Shown here: positions 13,001 to 23,540 of the stretch, one piece after another
How the letters are laid out: each line of letters starts with the position of its first letter
Numbering within the stretch: position 1 is the stretch's first letter
Assembly (NCBI GenBank): GCA_027924585.1
Contig: BSBM01000076.1
Span: 7,845,001-7,909,000, forward strand
Direction: 5' to 3'
DNA: 64,000 nucleotides
Source: Larix kaempferi
Taxonomy: Eukaryota; Streptophyta; Pinopsida; Pinales; Pinaceae
Made by a program: the position numbers and the translations under genes
The notes under the pieces: model-generated
Told to the model about the DNA's origin: nothing
Databases searched by the model: none
What the model saw: only the letters and a program-made list of their open reading frames with translations

Positions 13001-14631
13001 CCATATATCATCTGTCCATATCATCATAAGGTCTAACATCTCATGTCCCATGGTCCTCCATGGTCAAACTAGGTCCAACCAAGACCAAATATAACTCAGT
13101 CCATCATCCAAGGCTGCTGAAAGGTATCAAGGTTAATACATGCTTTACAATTTATTCAAATAGCAATTATAACACAAAGTAATCATGACTGGCGATCTAA
13201 ATCCAAATATATAGTGTCGTTAATTATTATTATTACTCAGACTAGACTTTCAGGATCATACTCACTTCATAGTTGTGATCAATTTGCTAGTGCAGGGTGA
13301 AGGCTGAATTAACTGGCTAGGCTAAGGGATGACTTAACTGTCTTGACTTTGTGACACTTTGGCAAGGGAAAGGGAATACACCATAGTATATACTGAATGA
13401 GCAATAACACAGGGAATGGCGGTGTCTCACAAATGGATGAGTTGTTTTAAAGAGGGTTTATTCACCTTCACAGATGCGCACAATCCATAATACAAATAAG
13501 GCCAGCAATTGTTTAGATATAGCATTTAAGTTCCATGGCTTTTTTGGGCCTGAAGTTTCCATAGCCTTGATCTATGTGTGTTTACAAACACATTGCATAG
13601 ATTTACATTTTTTCTTTTAGGCTTTCTGCTGCAGGTGTGTTTTTAAGGCACTTGTTTACCTGAGCACTTCTAGGTGTGTCATGGACAGCTTGTTTACCTA
13701 GGTATTTATTTTCCAAAAGATATAACATTTTATTTTCATTGCCATGTTCATTTGGCATGCCTCTCATTCATGTGTGTTTAGAAACACATTGCATGAATGG
13801 GCTTTTCATACAAGATATAGCATTTCATTTTTCCAGATTTTGTATTCATGGCAGCACTAAAAGTTTCAGGTTTAGCCAACACAACTTTAGTGACTAGGGG
13901 GAATTCACAAGGAACTCCAACTCACCATAGGTAAGTTTTGTCACCAACTCAGAGCCGAGACACAATAAACAGGGAAGCCCATCCAATACAGAGGCTATAG
14001 TGGGGAAAAGTCCTCCATGCCACTAGTCAAGTAGTAAGTCAGGGTGATAATCTAAAAGGTAGGCCACGGATGGATGAAGACAATGAAATGATGGAGCCAA
14101 CACTAGCAAGCCAGAGTATGGTGTAATGATCACCTCTATTCTCCCTAAGGAGGGTATGTACCAATGAGTATGAATAGTGAACTTCTAAGTCTGAGTAGGG
14201 ACAGTATAATATATATAATAGATCAACCAGGTCCATATATCTATATGATCGCCAGATCATGACACTAAGTGCTAAGACATGCTATAAGAATAAGTATAAA
14301 AGCAATCTAACCATAACACCATGATATACCTGCTGAGTCATATACCTGAAAGCTCATCAACCTGTACCATCATCTGTCCTCTGAGACTGCTGCTGTAACT
14401 CTGGGCACTACTGTCTGCTCTGTACCAATGGTATAATGGCTACATCGGTCACCTCTCTGAGTGTCCTGAAACTCAGTCATGGCATGGGGAATGCAACTGC
14501 TGTCCACAATCTGATAGTGATCCAATATAGATGCTCATCTCGGCATCTCAAATGCAAGGGAACTGGCTGAATAGTGTACTGGAATGAGAAAAATAATGTA
14601 TGGTAGCCCGGCTACTATATATGTGATAACA
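10096..14631 (-). repeat. U1: solo LTR of family U, TSD GGACC
   Basis: 4536 bp with ends TGTTATCACC and ATGTGATAACA, flanked by a perfect 5-bp duplication GGACC (10091-10095 and 14632-14636). TG...CA ends and a 5-bp TSD indicate an LTR; no internal region is present, so it is a solo LTR. A minus-strand TATA at 12035-12043 and homology with U5 (57052-60791) set the orientation. The short ORFs inside are not conserved between copies. It contains no gene. Confidence 0.8.
12035..12043 (-). promoter_or_regulatory. TATA-like promoter of U1
   Basis: TATTTAAAG on the minus strand, at the position matching TATTTAAG in U5 (59459) and CTATTTAAG in U4 (45579-45587). A run of about 60 bp of CTCTCCTAT-type sequence surrounds it in all copies. 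Confidence 0.45.
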
Positions 14632-14641
14632 GGACCATCCT

Positions 14642-14722
14642 CCTTGGATTCGCTAGGAGTAAGCCTAAACGGAGGAATCGAGTAATCAAGTGACAGCACT
14701 TGACTCTCACTTGCCCCCAAGG
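14642..14722 (+). other. 81-nt structured RNA element in U5 (copy B)
   Basis: Outer arms CCTTGG and CCAAGG, hairpin TAGG/CCTA, and hairpin CAAGT-GACAGC-ACTTG. Relative to the L copies both arms of the last hairpin changed together, keeping the pairing. Confidence 0.65.
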
Positions 14723-14785
14723 GCACACCGAGCGACATGAAGGTTTCCTGCCTCGTCCGCCCCAGGTGTGTATTAGGTGGCAACA

Positions 14786-15404
14786 CTCATAAAAAAATTT
14801 CTTCACTCAGACAGTTGATCGATGCATTCTGTGAGGAATGGGATCATGATATGGAGGAACATGGAAGAAAGGTCGTGATCAACCATATATGGGAAGAGAC
14901 CTTGGGCAAAATCCACAAACAAGGTGATCCTAACGAAGAAATCAATGAGGATATTCCATTTGAGTTTAAAGATCCCGATAATCTGACTATTGCAGAAATG
15001 GAAATAGGTTTTGCTCTTCCTAATTTGTCAGACTTTCCAGGACATTCAGATGAGTTACCAGAGATATTTTGGCATGCTTTCAAGGGTGATCATGATAATG
15101 TCGTGAGCCATGTTGAATGGTTTATGACTTTCACTCCAAAATATGGTATTAAAGAAGAAGAAGACGTTTACATGAGATTACTTGTTCTTCACCTAGGAGG
15201 AAAGGCTCTTGCTTGGTTTGTCGGCCTAGACAAAGGAACGATATCGTCTTTTGCAGAATTGGTAGAAACATTCTGTAGCTATTGGGATCCAGAGCGACGT
15301 AACAAATGGATGCCTCATGTCCAACATGCAAAGAAAATATTCCGTAAAGAAATCCAGAACGAAAATCAAGTAGAAGAAGCCATTGTTTAAGATTTAATTG
15401 TTGA
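14786..15404 (+). pseudogene. Gag-like protein of element C, N-terminal part
   Basis: About 200 codons in frame 1, starting at the junction with the B LTR, so the true N-terminus is missing; an ATG at 14737 lies in LTR sequence and is not a genuine start. The Gag core is visible as VSHVEWFMTFTPKYG, ALAWFVGL and SSFAELVETFCSYWDPE. The first residues (SSLRQLIDAFCEEWD) resemble the end of that same core, suggesting two Gag-like domains in tandem. A stop (TAA, 15388-15390) precedes the L LTR insertion at 15410; the frame continues after it. Known role of the family: particle assembly. It is broken by the stop, the insertion and the lost start. Confidence 0.7.
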
Positions 15405-16752
15405 CACCTTGTTACCAACTTGTTTGTACCATAGTTGGATTATCTGAAGAGCCGCCATTTGACAAACATGATAAGTGTTTGACTCCAGTGTATCAGATGA
15501 TCTAGCATTTGTGACTAGCCAGTTTTGTTTTTGAGTCGACATGACCATGGCCCCATGGGGGTTTGTAATAAAGTGTGCTAGTAGGATCTGAGTGTCTCGG
15601 TTCCCCATGACTTGATCAAGCAACTAAGGTATTCCAGGGAGTTTTTTCCCTTGTCAATTATACTTTGCTTATAGCCGAGCTATAATCAATGAGGTTTTCT
15701 CCCGCTCCTCCAAAGCTGGAATGCCCGATTATGAAAATTTTAGCCATGAGGGGTTATTAGAGTCCAACTAATGTATATAAGCCTACTAGACACTATTAGA
15801 ATAGGTTCTGGTCATGTCCCCAATCTCTAGGACCCTCAGAAAAAATTTCGAAAAAATTTTACCAGGTCCGTCGAGTTTGGGTTTTTTAATTATTTTTTTA
15901 AATTTTAATAAATTTCTCTATAGTTTAAATAGAGAAATAATAATTTGTACTATGTCAGTCGTCCGGGGTCCAAATTCAATGGTTGATGGCTCGTTTCATA
16001 AGCCAAAAATCACACATGACCTATGGACCAGCTAAACCCAGGTTTCGGATGTCATTTAGGCCTCATAATTAATATTTTCTCTAAAAACCCAATTACAGAG
16101 AAAATATTAATTAAATTAATAAATCTTATTATTTTGGAGAAAATCCAAAACTCTCCAAAATAATCCAAATGGAATAAAGTAAAAGGCTAAATGACATGGC
16201 AACAGACACTCATGATGATTCCAATCAAGTCCAAGTTCATCCAGTTGAAGATACAGTCAGCACAAACTTATCCACTAAAGAGAATTCGCCCTCCTTCAAT
16301 TAAAAGTCGATTTTGGTGATGTGGAGTATGCATTTATTGGTTTTTGGTTGGTATGATTTGCATTAATTGAGAAGTGGGGGCGCCTTGCCTAGGTGGAGGC
16401 CACCTCCCACTTCTACCTACCATGATTGCAATCAACTCTTAGTTAGAACTCCAACTACCTACCACAAGGCTCACGCATCCCTCTTGAGACTCACGCATTA
16501 TGGGCTTGGAGGGCAAGTTTACCACATGGCAACTCATCATTTGTTTGGTGGAGTTTACAATGAAGAGTGGGGGGCGCCTTGCCTAGGTGGAGGCCACCTC
16601 CCCACTCACACCAACCTCAAGACTCGAGTTGTAAGCCAAGCTCGCCATGTGTTGAAGTTTTGGCTCAGATTTGATTGGATTTCGATTTGGGTTAGGTGGC
16701 CATTGGCTTCCATCATGCCAATTCGACCTAAGGTTTTAGTATGTAGCCTTTG

Positions 16753-16852
16753 TTATTTAAGAGAGGCCATTTGGGCCTTTCTCTAGATGGAGATTTTGAG
16801 CATGAACACTCTGCCAAAATACTGTTGTAATATTTGTTTAATATTGAATAAA
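16753..16852 (+). promoter_or_regulatory. TATA box and poly(A) signal of L2
   Basis: TTATTTAAG at 16753-16761 and AATAAA at 16847-16852, 94 bases apart. L3 has the same spacing (TATAAATA 41244, AATAAA 41340). This marks the R region. Confidence 0.5.
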
Positions 16853-18584
16853 GTTTAGACTTTGGAGGTCCATGTTGGAGCAATTGGGATGTACTTCACA
16901 CTATTGGTGATACCTCTTTCATTTTGTCAATTGATCATGCAATTTCAATATTAGATGTATGTTTTAGCTTTGATTAAAAATATATCTTTCGGTTCTTGCA
17001 TGTTTCATAACAAGGTTTTTGCAGGGGTTTCCCAAGGTGGAGAAAGGCTTATTAAAGACTAAGTCATTCTTTACTTCAATAGTGGTTATTGGCATCTAAT
17101 CAATATGTCTTGCAGGTCGTCATGGTCTTTTCTTCACTTCAAAAGAAGAAACACTTCTAGGGAGCTTCGATCTCTTCCCTCCATCAAACATAAGAAACCT
17201 TCTCTTTGGTTACTAGATCTACCATCCAAACTGTGGATTTCCCGAGCTTTTCCATCTCCAAGTTTGTGATCACCTCCTTGTTGGCCTTTGCTTTTGGCCC
17301 ACTCGGTTTTGCCTTTTCGTTTTCCTCATCAAAGGCCATCTTCCCTTCCTCCTCTCATTTCTTCCCTCCATACTCCTCTCGTCCACCATCTTCTAGCCAT
17401 CCAAGACTCCTCCCATCTCTTCCATTCGTTTTTTGGCTCCATTCGCCTACCTTCCAAAAGAGCCCTAAACACATAAAAGTCACAAAAGGAATTTTTAAGT
17501 AGTGTTAGCTTCATTTTTTAGCTTGCAAGGTAGCTAGTTAGAGTTAGATCTTAAGTATTGTTGCATCCATCTCATGCATTGAAAAGTTAGATCTTAGAAG
17601 CATTCTTTGTTTGATTTTAGTTTCCATTTGAAAGATAGAAAATTTTTCATAAAAAATATTTCAAATTTTTATACTTTAGATCTCTTTCCCACTACATTCT
17701 AAGAGTTTGTTGTTCACTAGTCCGTTTCATCATAGTTAAGGTTTTATGTCAAAATCTCACACATTTCATATTTTAGACTTAAATTTTTAAATCTAGACTT
17801 AACTAGTTTCAAGTTTGTTTCATTTTTCTAATGATTAATGGGTGCATTGTTGAGTTGTTTTGAGACTTGTGTAGGTGTTTTGAAAGAGAAGAGAACTTGA
17901 AAAGCTTTCAAGAAGCAATATCCAAGAGGGAGCCAAAGAGAAGCTCAAGTGAATTTGGAACCAAGGAGAAGTGTAAACCATGAATGTCATTTGAAATAAA
18001 CCACTATCCTTTGTACAAACTCATAAGAGTTTTCACCTCTTTTCATTCAAGTTTTATTTCTTCAAAGTCCTTCAAGGTTTCAAAACCCAAGGCATTTGTA
18101 ATCTCATAATAAAATTTCAAGTGGAGGAGTCCTCCACTTTTTGGTTTCTTCCCCATTTGGAGAAGAGTGGTGTTTGGTTAAGTCATATCTTTCAGTTTTT
18201 GCTTTAGAGTAGTTTATTTTCATCTTGTCGCTTCTCTTTCAAGTTTTGACCAGAGTAAGCTAACTTTGGGATTGTATCCCAAAGGCCATAGAGTTTTGTA
18301 GTAGCTTCTCGTTCCCCCATCAGCATCTTGTGGACATCCAGCTAGCTGGAAGGTTTCCAGGACTGACGGTTCTAGTGATTAGCCTTGTTCGGAGGTTGAT
18401 CCCACTTTAGAGTAAAACTGTTGGTAGAAAGAACACTAAGTCTTTTTTTTAGCATTATTTCATTCTACAAGTAACATGCTAGTTGTGTCTTACTTTACTT
18501 GAGCTATCACATGGTTTATTTCTACAAAGCTTCATAACTTTTTCTTTTCACAACTGCTTTTTCTTTCTTAAAAATAAACAAAGC

Positions 18585-18735
18585 CTCTTGAACTTGGCCA
18601 AATCCAAGTCAAGAGCACTCTATGTTGGAGAGCATTGTTAGTTTTGCACTTTCCCCTTGCATTAGGCATTTTAAAGTAGGAAGTCTCTTGAACTGTGGTC
18701 TTAAGACTAAGTCAAGAGCGCTCTCTGTCGGAGAG
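18585..18735 (+). other. Two tandem hairpin modules in LTR (copy L2)
   Basis: Module 1 (18585-18632): CTCTTGAACTTGG pairs with CCAAGTCAAGAG (one bulged A, loop CCAAAT), followed by a weaker short hairpin. Module 2 (18685-18735): arms CTCTTGAAC and GTCAAGAG, inner stem TGGTC-TTAA-GACTA, then CTCTC-TGTCG-GAGAG. The modules are exactly 100 bases apart. Confidence 0.7.
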
Positions 18736-19495
18736 TTGAACAAGTGCTACTAAAAATAAAACACTTCAATCCACATTTCCCCCTTTAATTAATTTATCTT
18801 GGTCGTTTGTCCAACACCCGTATGCTCTGCCAACCAGAAACGATTGGGCTTGTACTCAGTAAGGTGGAAGACTTGTTAAACTCATAAGTGATAACTAATA
18901 AAACTTTCACCCCCATAACCAACGAACCGGTGTTGTTCAAAAAGTATTTAAAACAGTTCTCAGGGGAGGCGCCGGAGTGCCCAATCTGTGACACAGTGGC
19001 TGGTTAGCATTGCGCGTCTCGCTGTGATCCAGACAGGTCCGACATGTCTCTTAAAGGAACCGCTTAGAATGTCTTTCCGGACACTCTTTTGATATCCTTG
19101 GTTTTATCCTAATAATCAAGACCACTAAAATCTTTAATTTACCAAGATAAGCTGCAAAACGATCTCACGAACATCTTTCTCGAACACTTGTATCAAGCAA
19201 CTCAATCACTCAGAAATTTTTGACTCCATAAGGCACTGGTCCTTAATCACATATTTTATTTGCTTGTTATCAATCTGGAGTACTTGTGTTAATTTTCGTA
19301 TAAAGAGTGATTTATATCTGATTTAGTGTATCTCTTATCTTCTCTTGCAACGTGGATTGCGTTATCTTGGTAATTCTCAAAGCATTTTTGTGTCTCTCAC
19401 CTTCAAAAACTCCTAAACAACACCCATCCGCAGCATTCACACTTAAAACACATAAAACACAAGAGCCTTAGACAACTCTTTGTAGGGACTACCCC

Positions 19496-19576
19496 CCTTG
19501 GCTTCGTTAGGAGTTAGCCTAAACGGAGGAGCTGGGATTCAGGTGACAGTACCTGGCTCATTGCTTGCCCCCAAGG
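19496..19576 (+). other. 81-nt structured RNA element in U5 (copy L2)
   Basis: CCTTGG/CCAAGG outer arms with hairpins TTAGG-AGTTAG-CCTAA and CAGGT-GACAGT-ACCTG. It is followed by a further potential hairpin (CCTCAC/GTGAGG) and the CTTTCGAAAG palindrome (19612-19621). Confidence 0.7.
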
Positions 19577-19661
19577 CCACATCTCTCCTCACTTTCCAGT
19601 GAGGGAGACATCTTTCGAAAGATTTTTGCTATTGGTGTGCAGTTTGGCGGACAACACACCT

Positions 19662-21037
19662 CAAGCATAATATCCAAAGACGAATATGATTGTGATCCTA
19701 CACATGAAGACCAAGAAGTCCTAGTTGAAGAAGTTGAAGAACAAAAGAAAAGGGTAAGTTCTCCCTGCCACCACACAGCAATTTCTTATGACATCTCGGA
19801 TCTCTTGGAGCATAATGACATAATTGATGAAGACAATGATTATTGGAAATTTATGGGTCCTCCACTTTACGATTCTTCAAGACCTAGTAGTGTTTTTCCA
19901 GAATCTGCAATGACGAAGAAAAAGTCAATAAAGTCTTCCTGCCATTCACAGAAGAACCAAAGCCTAATATGGATCAGCTTGAGCCAGAATTTGATACTGT
20001 TTGGGATGAAGAAGTTGTGACTACCTTGGACAAGGATATTGAATACATAATCAGTGAAAGCCATGTTGAACAAAATGAGATTATTCCATCTCCTCAAGAT
20101 GTTAATAATGAAGATTGGGTCAACCCTTTTTCCCTTACATTTGACGATGAACTACCCCAAGATGTGGGTCCTCTTGCCATTATAGATGATTTCCATTTGC
20201 AGATGTCTTACTATGATAAATGGTTTGAAAATTTGGGGTCCCATATCTCTGGTGATATCTCCATGGATTCAACTCAGTCATACTTACCCAACATCGGGGA
20301 CAATGAAGTGTGTTATACATGGGATTCTCTTGCAGTTATTCAGTTTATGATGATCCCAGATTATCATTCCCAACTATGTTCCTCAAGCAGTATTGAAGAA
20401 GTTGTTCAGCCTTTTCTATCCAGTATCAGTAAGTTTCCAGTAATGCATTTCAATAAAACCAATACATGTATGTGGATAGGTACGACACTCTTTTCACATT
20501 GTCAGGATTTATATTGTTTATCTTTTCGCTCGAAATGTGAAGGCATAGATTATGTGGCTGACAATTACAAAATTTTAAAGATTATTAGGAATACTAATAT
20601 AATTATCTCAAAGATGAACAGTATGCTTGTGTATCCAGAGAAATGTTTAAGCAAGTGCAGGGACAGGTTGCAGCTGGCATATGAAGATTTGCAAGTTCCA
20701 CCTCTAATAATGGCCTCCCAAGTTCAAAATCAGTCGACCAGTTTCAGGCAATTTTTTTCTCAATGTAGATGTATGATGGGGGGTAGTCCATACATAAGTC
20801 TAGTAGAAGCGTGGATAATGAAGCTTATCAAGGCAATCCTTCTCCGTGGAAAAAATATCAAAGCTTACAGCCCTTTCAGTCATCTAGCTTTCATTCCCTA
20901 TCCTGGTGCAGATCCTGGTGCGTACTTAGGTTATTATAAATGCGATCTTATCATGGATTGTCTCTAAAGACAAAGGAAAAGGATCAAGTATGAATGACTT
21001 ACTCAGATGGTTACATTGGTGGTATGATTTCACTTAA
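19662..21037 (+). pseudogene. Acidic protein of element C, C-terminal part
   Basis: The frame that reads on from the Gag-like part continues as KDEYDCDPTHEDQEVLVEE and is strongly acidic. Two frameshifts are inferred: one near 19905 (the frame moves to EEKVNKVFLPFTEEPKP and on through 20960) and one near 20955 (to LLRWLHWWYDFT, stop at 21035-21037). The middle contains NPFSL, also seen in element C2, and the YEDLQVPP block. The extreme C-terminus, WLHWWYDFT, is shared with B and C2. There are no enzyme motifs. It resembles no family I can name with confidence. The LTR insertion and shifts make it nonfunctional. Confidence 0.65.
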
Positions 21038-21337
21038 CTCGTTCTGATAATCATGTTTAGCCTAGGTAGGATTGGTTTCATTAGAGTAGGAATACATTAT
21101 TAGCTTTGCATTACATTGGTCGTTCTTTCATGTTTCCATATTGTCTACATTTAGTTTGCTTGTTATTCAGTTTGTTTTTCATATCTTTTATTGAGCAAGG
21201 CAGAACGGAAGTGTCTGCCTCATGATGTTGTTGATATCCTTGGATATTTGATGTGTGTGTAGGTCTACAGGTACCCAGAAGATTCATGGATTCTCAAGCA
21301 CTCTCGGGAGGAGCACTCGTCCCGCAGTTGGAGCCAG
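21038..21337 (+). other. 3' untranslated tail of element C
   Basis: Noncoding. It ends CTCGTCCCGCAGTTGGAGCCAG directly before the LTR, nearly as in B, D and C2. Confidence 0.6.
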
Positions 21338-23540
21338 TGTTACGTGGTACCAGTACCAACGCACCTTCAGATATGCGCCCAAGGAGAGAGAGTCATTTTT
21401 TTCAGGACCATGAGGGGTGTTATCCAGCATTTTTCAATGGTGGTAATGGCCCAACCCTTTGGTCCTTCTCTTAGGAGTACTATTGGTTAGTGGCATTGCT
21501 AACTGCCTCACTAAAAAGCTTATTTGATTATTTTATATTATTTTGTGTTATAATTTTAAGTTGAAATGTTATAATTTCAAATTAACATTTTAAAGGCATG
21601 TTGGCTTGGTTATAATTTAAAAGTGAGTGTGAGAGCATATAAATAACATCTCCTCACTTCCTTTTCAAAACACAACTCATGGAATAAAATTCAATATGTT
21701 ACTTTTTTACCCAAGATAGCTCTAGTGAAGTGATGCGCACCTCTTGGAGGGATTTTTTCTTGCTCTTGTGGATGAAAGTTGGATTTTATCTTGGTTTGCA
21801 AATGCTTGGTGGATGCTAGAATTGTTGGAAGAACACATGCTCAAGTAAGTCTAGTCCTTCCAGCCTTGCTTGGTGAATGGTAGGTGAAATTTTTGTTTCT
21901 TGAATGATTGAATGGTGGCCCTAGGGCTGCATTTTTTCTGAATAGGGCATTTTATCTACCTTCTATCCTCTTTGCATGGTGGAAATGCTCCCTAGAGGAG
22001 GTTTTCACAATTTAGCCTTGGATCTCCAACTTTGCCCTAGATAGGCTCTTGTAACAAACCCTAGAGGTTGTTACAAGAAACCCTAATTTAGTAGACAAGG
22101 AGAAATAACTCCAAGAGGAAGGATGGTCACCTTCCTCTAGGGCTAGGGTTTAAGTGCCTCATCCATAAAAACCCTAAGTCATCATCTTTTTACCAATTTG
22201 CTCTTGCTTGTACATGTGTAAATATTAGATTTCATGCTAGATTAGGTCTTTTAATTAGGCTGCAATTTTATGTCAAAAACCCTAGAAAATAAAAAATAAA
22301 AATTTCAAATTTTTGGCCTTCCTAAAATTTCGGCCCTCTCTCCTACAAATTTGGCCTACCATTTTAAGCCCTAAAAGCCCTAGGGCGAAATTTTAGGAAG
22401 CCCTAAAATATAAAAAATTAAAAAAAATCATAAAACTAAATCTTAAACCCTAAACCTAAAATTAGACCTAGGTTTTCCACTAAAAACCTTAGCGACCTTC
22501 TTTTTCTTTCTCCTCTACCCTCGCTCTCCCTTTTCTTCACCTCGGCCGCCCCTTTTTCTTCCATATCTCCTTCCCCCCTTCTCTCCTCCCTTTCTTCTAT
22601 CCTTCTTTCCTTTCTTCCTCTTCCTCCTTTCCTCTTCTTCCTCCCATCTCTTCCCTTTCTCCTTCTCCTTTCCCCCTTCACCAAGCCCGGCCAGCCTAAA
22701 AAGAGCTCAGCCTTGCCTTAAAGGCTCTCGGTCGTCTCCCCCAAGGATCCCCTTGACCTCGGCCTTGCCTTAAAGGGCTTGGTCCCTTAATTTGGGACTT
22801 GTCAAAGGCTGTCACAGGCAATAAGACAGCCCTCCACTCCTGCTGTCCTAGGTCTGCAACAAAACAGCAGACTGTCCACCTTTGACAGTCTCCCAAATTA
22901 GCCTTACACCTACACATCAGCCACAAGAAGAGTTAGTTAATGGTTACACTTTGCTACTGTGCTAAAGGGCTGCCATATTGGTGATAAAAGAGGTCTGAAA
23001 CTACCTATATAGAACCGCTAAAGCTGGTTGAAAATACTATGGTCTATTCATTGCATAGCTCTACACCTGTAGATGATTTAAATGATGCTTTAAATTGATA
23101 TTTAAAAGACCTTTCATACTGCTGCTAGTACTGTTATAATACTCCCATACTGTTAGCATACCATACTGCCATTCTTATCATCGTTGGAAAGGTCAATGGT
23201 TTATTATATACTGCTGTCATACTACACTTATTGGATGATTCACACTATTGGTTAGATATTGTTGGATGTGCTAAAGTATTATTTGAACGCAATTGATATT
23301 TGTAGCACTAATCTTAGAACATGCTATGTTATTAGACCTTACATTGGATGATCTATGATCACATGCTTGATCTCTTTCATATGCTAAACATTATATCAAT
23401 GGATTAAATACTTGCATTACTATATTAAAATTACTACATCTTATTTAGTATCTCAAGCACTAAATCTAGTAGTATCTCTTCTTCATTCATAAAATCGTAT
23501 TGATTAATGCACTGGTCTCTAACGTGGTCTTCTAGAAGAT
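21338..23540 (+). repeat. 3' LTR of element C (right edge approximate)
   Basis: It begins TGTTACGTGG and is homologous to the LTR at 51570-54142. Shared landmarks are TATAAATA with CATCTCCTCACTT downstream, a GCCCTAGGGTTTA-type block, and a pyrimidine-rich tract (22480-22700). AATAAA lies at 21683. Sequence equivalent to the C2 LTR end is not found; homology fades at the CACTGGTCTC motif near 23505. The Lys/Arg-rich minus-strand ORF in the tract is a low-complexity artefact. Confidence 0.65.
21638..21645 (+). promoter_or_regulatory. TATA box of the C LTR
   Basis: TATAAATA 300 bases into the LTR. The same box occurs 681 bases into the C2 LTR, where U3 is longer. Confidence 0.5.

Larger units (their letters stand above)
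6314..14785 (+). mobile_element. Pol-less LTR retrotransposon B, 3' part, interrupted by U1
   Basis: It comprises coding remains (6314-7777), an untranslated tail with the terminal CCCGCAGTTGGAGCCAGA block, and a 3' LTR starting at 8048. That LTR is split by U1 (10096-14631, TSD GGACC) and ends at 14785. No primer site follows 14785. Instead the gag-like frame of another element (C) starts at once, so B appears to have inserted into C. The 5' part of B was displaced by element A or lies left of the window. Confidence 0.7.
8048..14785 (+). repeat. 3' LTR of element B, in two pieces (8048-10095 and 14637-14785)
   Basis: It starts TGTTACCACC and ends GGTGGCAACA. U1 splits it: the 5' piece ends GCCTTAGTTTATTTTTCATA plus TSD GGACC, and the 3' piece resumes after a second GGACC. 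Joined, this region aligns with the L LTR end (GCCTTAGACAACTCTTTGTA, then the CCTTGG block). Net length is about 2.2 kb. It includes a perfect hairpin, CAGAACACT-CTTAA-AGTGTTCTG (8915-8937), and TTCCCT/AAGGGAA near 9105. No genes. Confidence 0.7.
15410..19656 (+). repeat. L2: solo LTR of family L, TSD CACCT
   Basis: 4247 bp, beginning TGTTACCAAC and ending GGCGGACAACA, with perfect 5-bp duplications CACCT at 15405-15409 and 19657-19661. It has no internal sequence, so it is a solo LTR. It contains a TATA box (16753), AATAAA (16847), a pyrimidine-rich stretch (17330-17460), hairpin modules and the 81-nt fold. The position of the TATA and poly(A) signals makes U3 about 1.35 kb and U5 about 2.8 kb. 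ORFs such as 17206-17502 are low-complexity reads of the pyrimidine tract. Confidence 0.9.
14786..23540 (+). mobile_element. Pol-less LTR retrotransposon C, 5' end displaced
   Basis: Gag-like ORF (14786-15404), solo L LTR inserted between CACCT repeats, continuation of the same frame (19662 on) to a conserved C-terminus, untranslated tail, and 3' LTR from 21338. With the inserted LTR and one TSD copy removed, the frame reads straight through, so there was never a pol between them in this copy. The 3' LTR becomes unrecognisable near 23540, where repeat V begins; that edge is approximate. Confidence 0.65.

Noticed and set aside
10096-14631. U elements as large TIR DNA transposons
   Set aside because: Ends are TG...CA with 5-bp duplications and an internal TATA/poly(A) layout, so an LTR is the better fit; no transposase is seen.
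14737-14785. ATG at 14737 as the genuine start of the Gag-like protein
   Set aside because: These bases belong to the end of the B LTR; the Gag-like sequence begins only after the junction at 14785.
17206-17502. Ser/Pro/Phe-rich ORF in LTR L2
   Set aside because: It reads through the pyrimidine-rich tract and is not conserved in the other L LTRs.
22436-22684. Arg/Lys/Glu-rich minus-strand ORF
   Set aside because: Low-complexity read of the CT tract in the C LTR; C2 has a tract but no matching protein.
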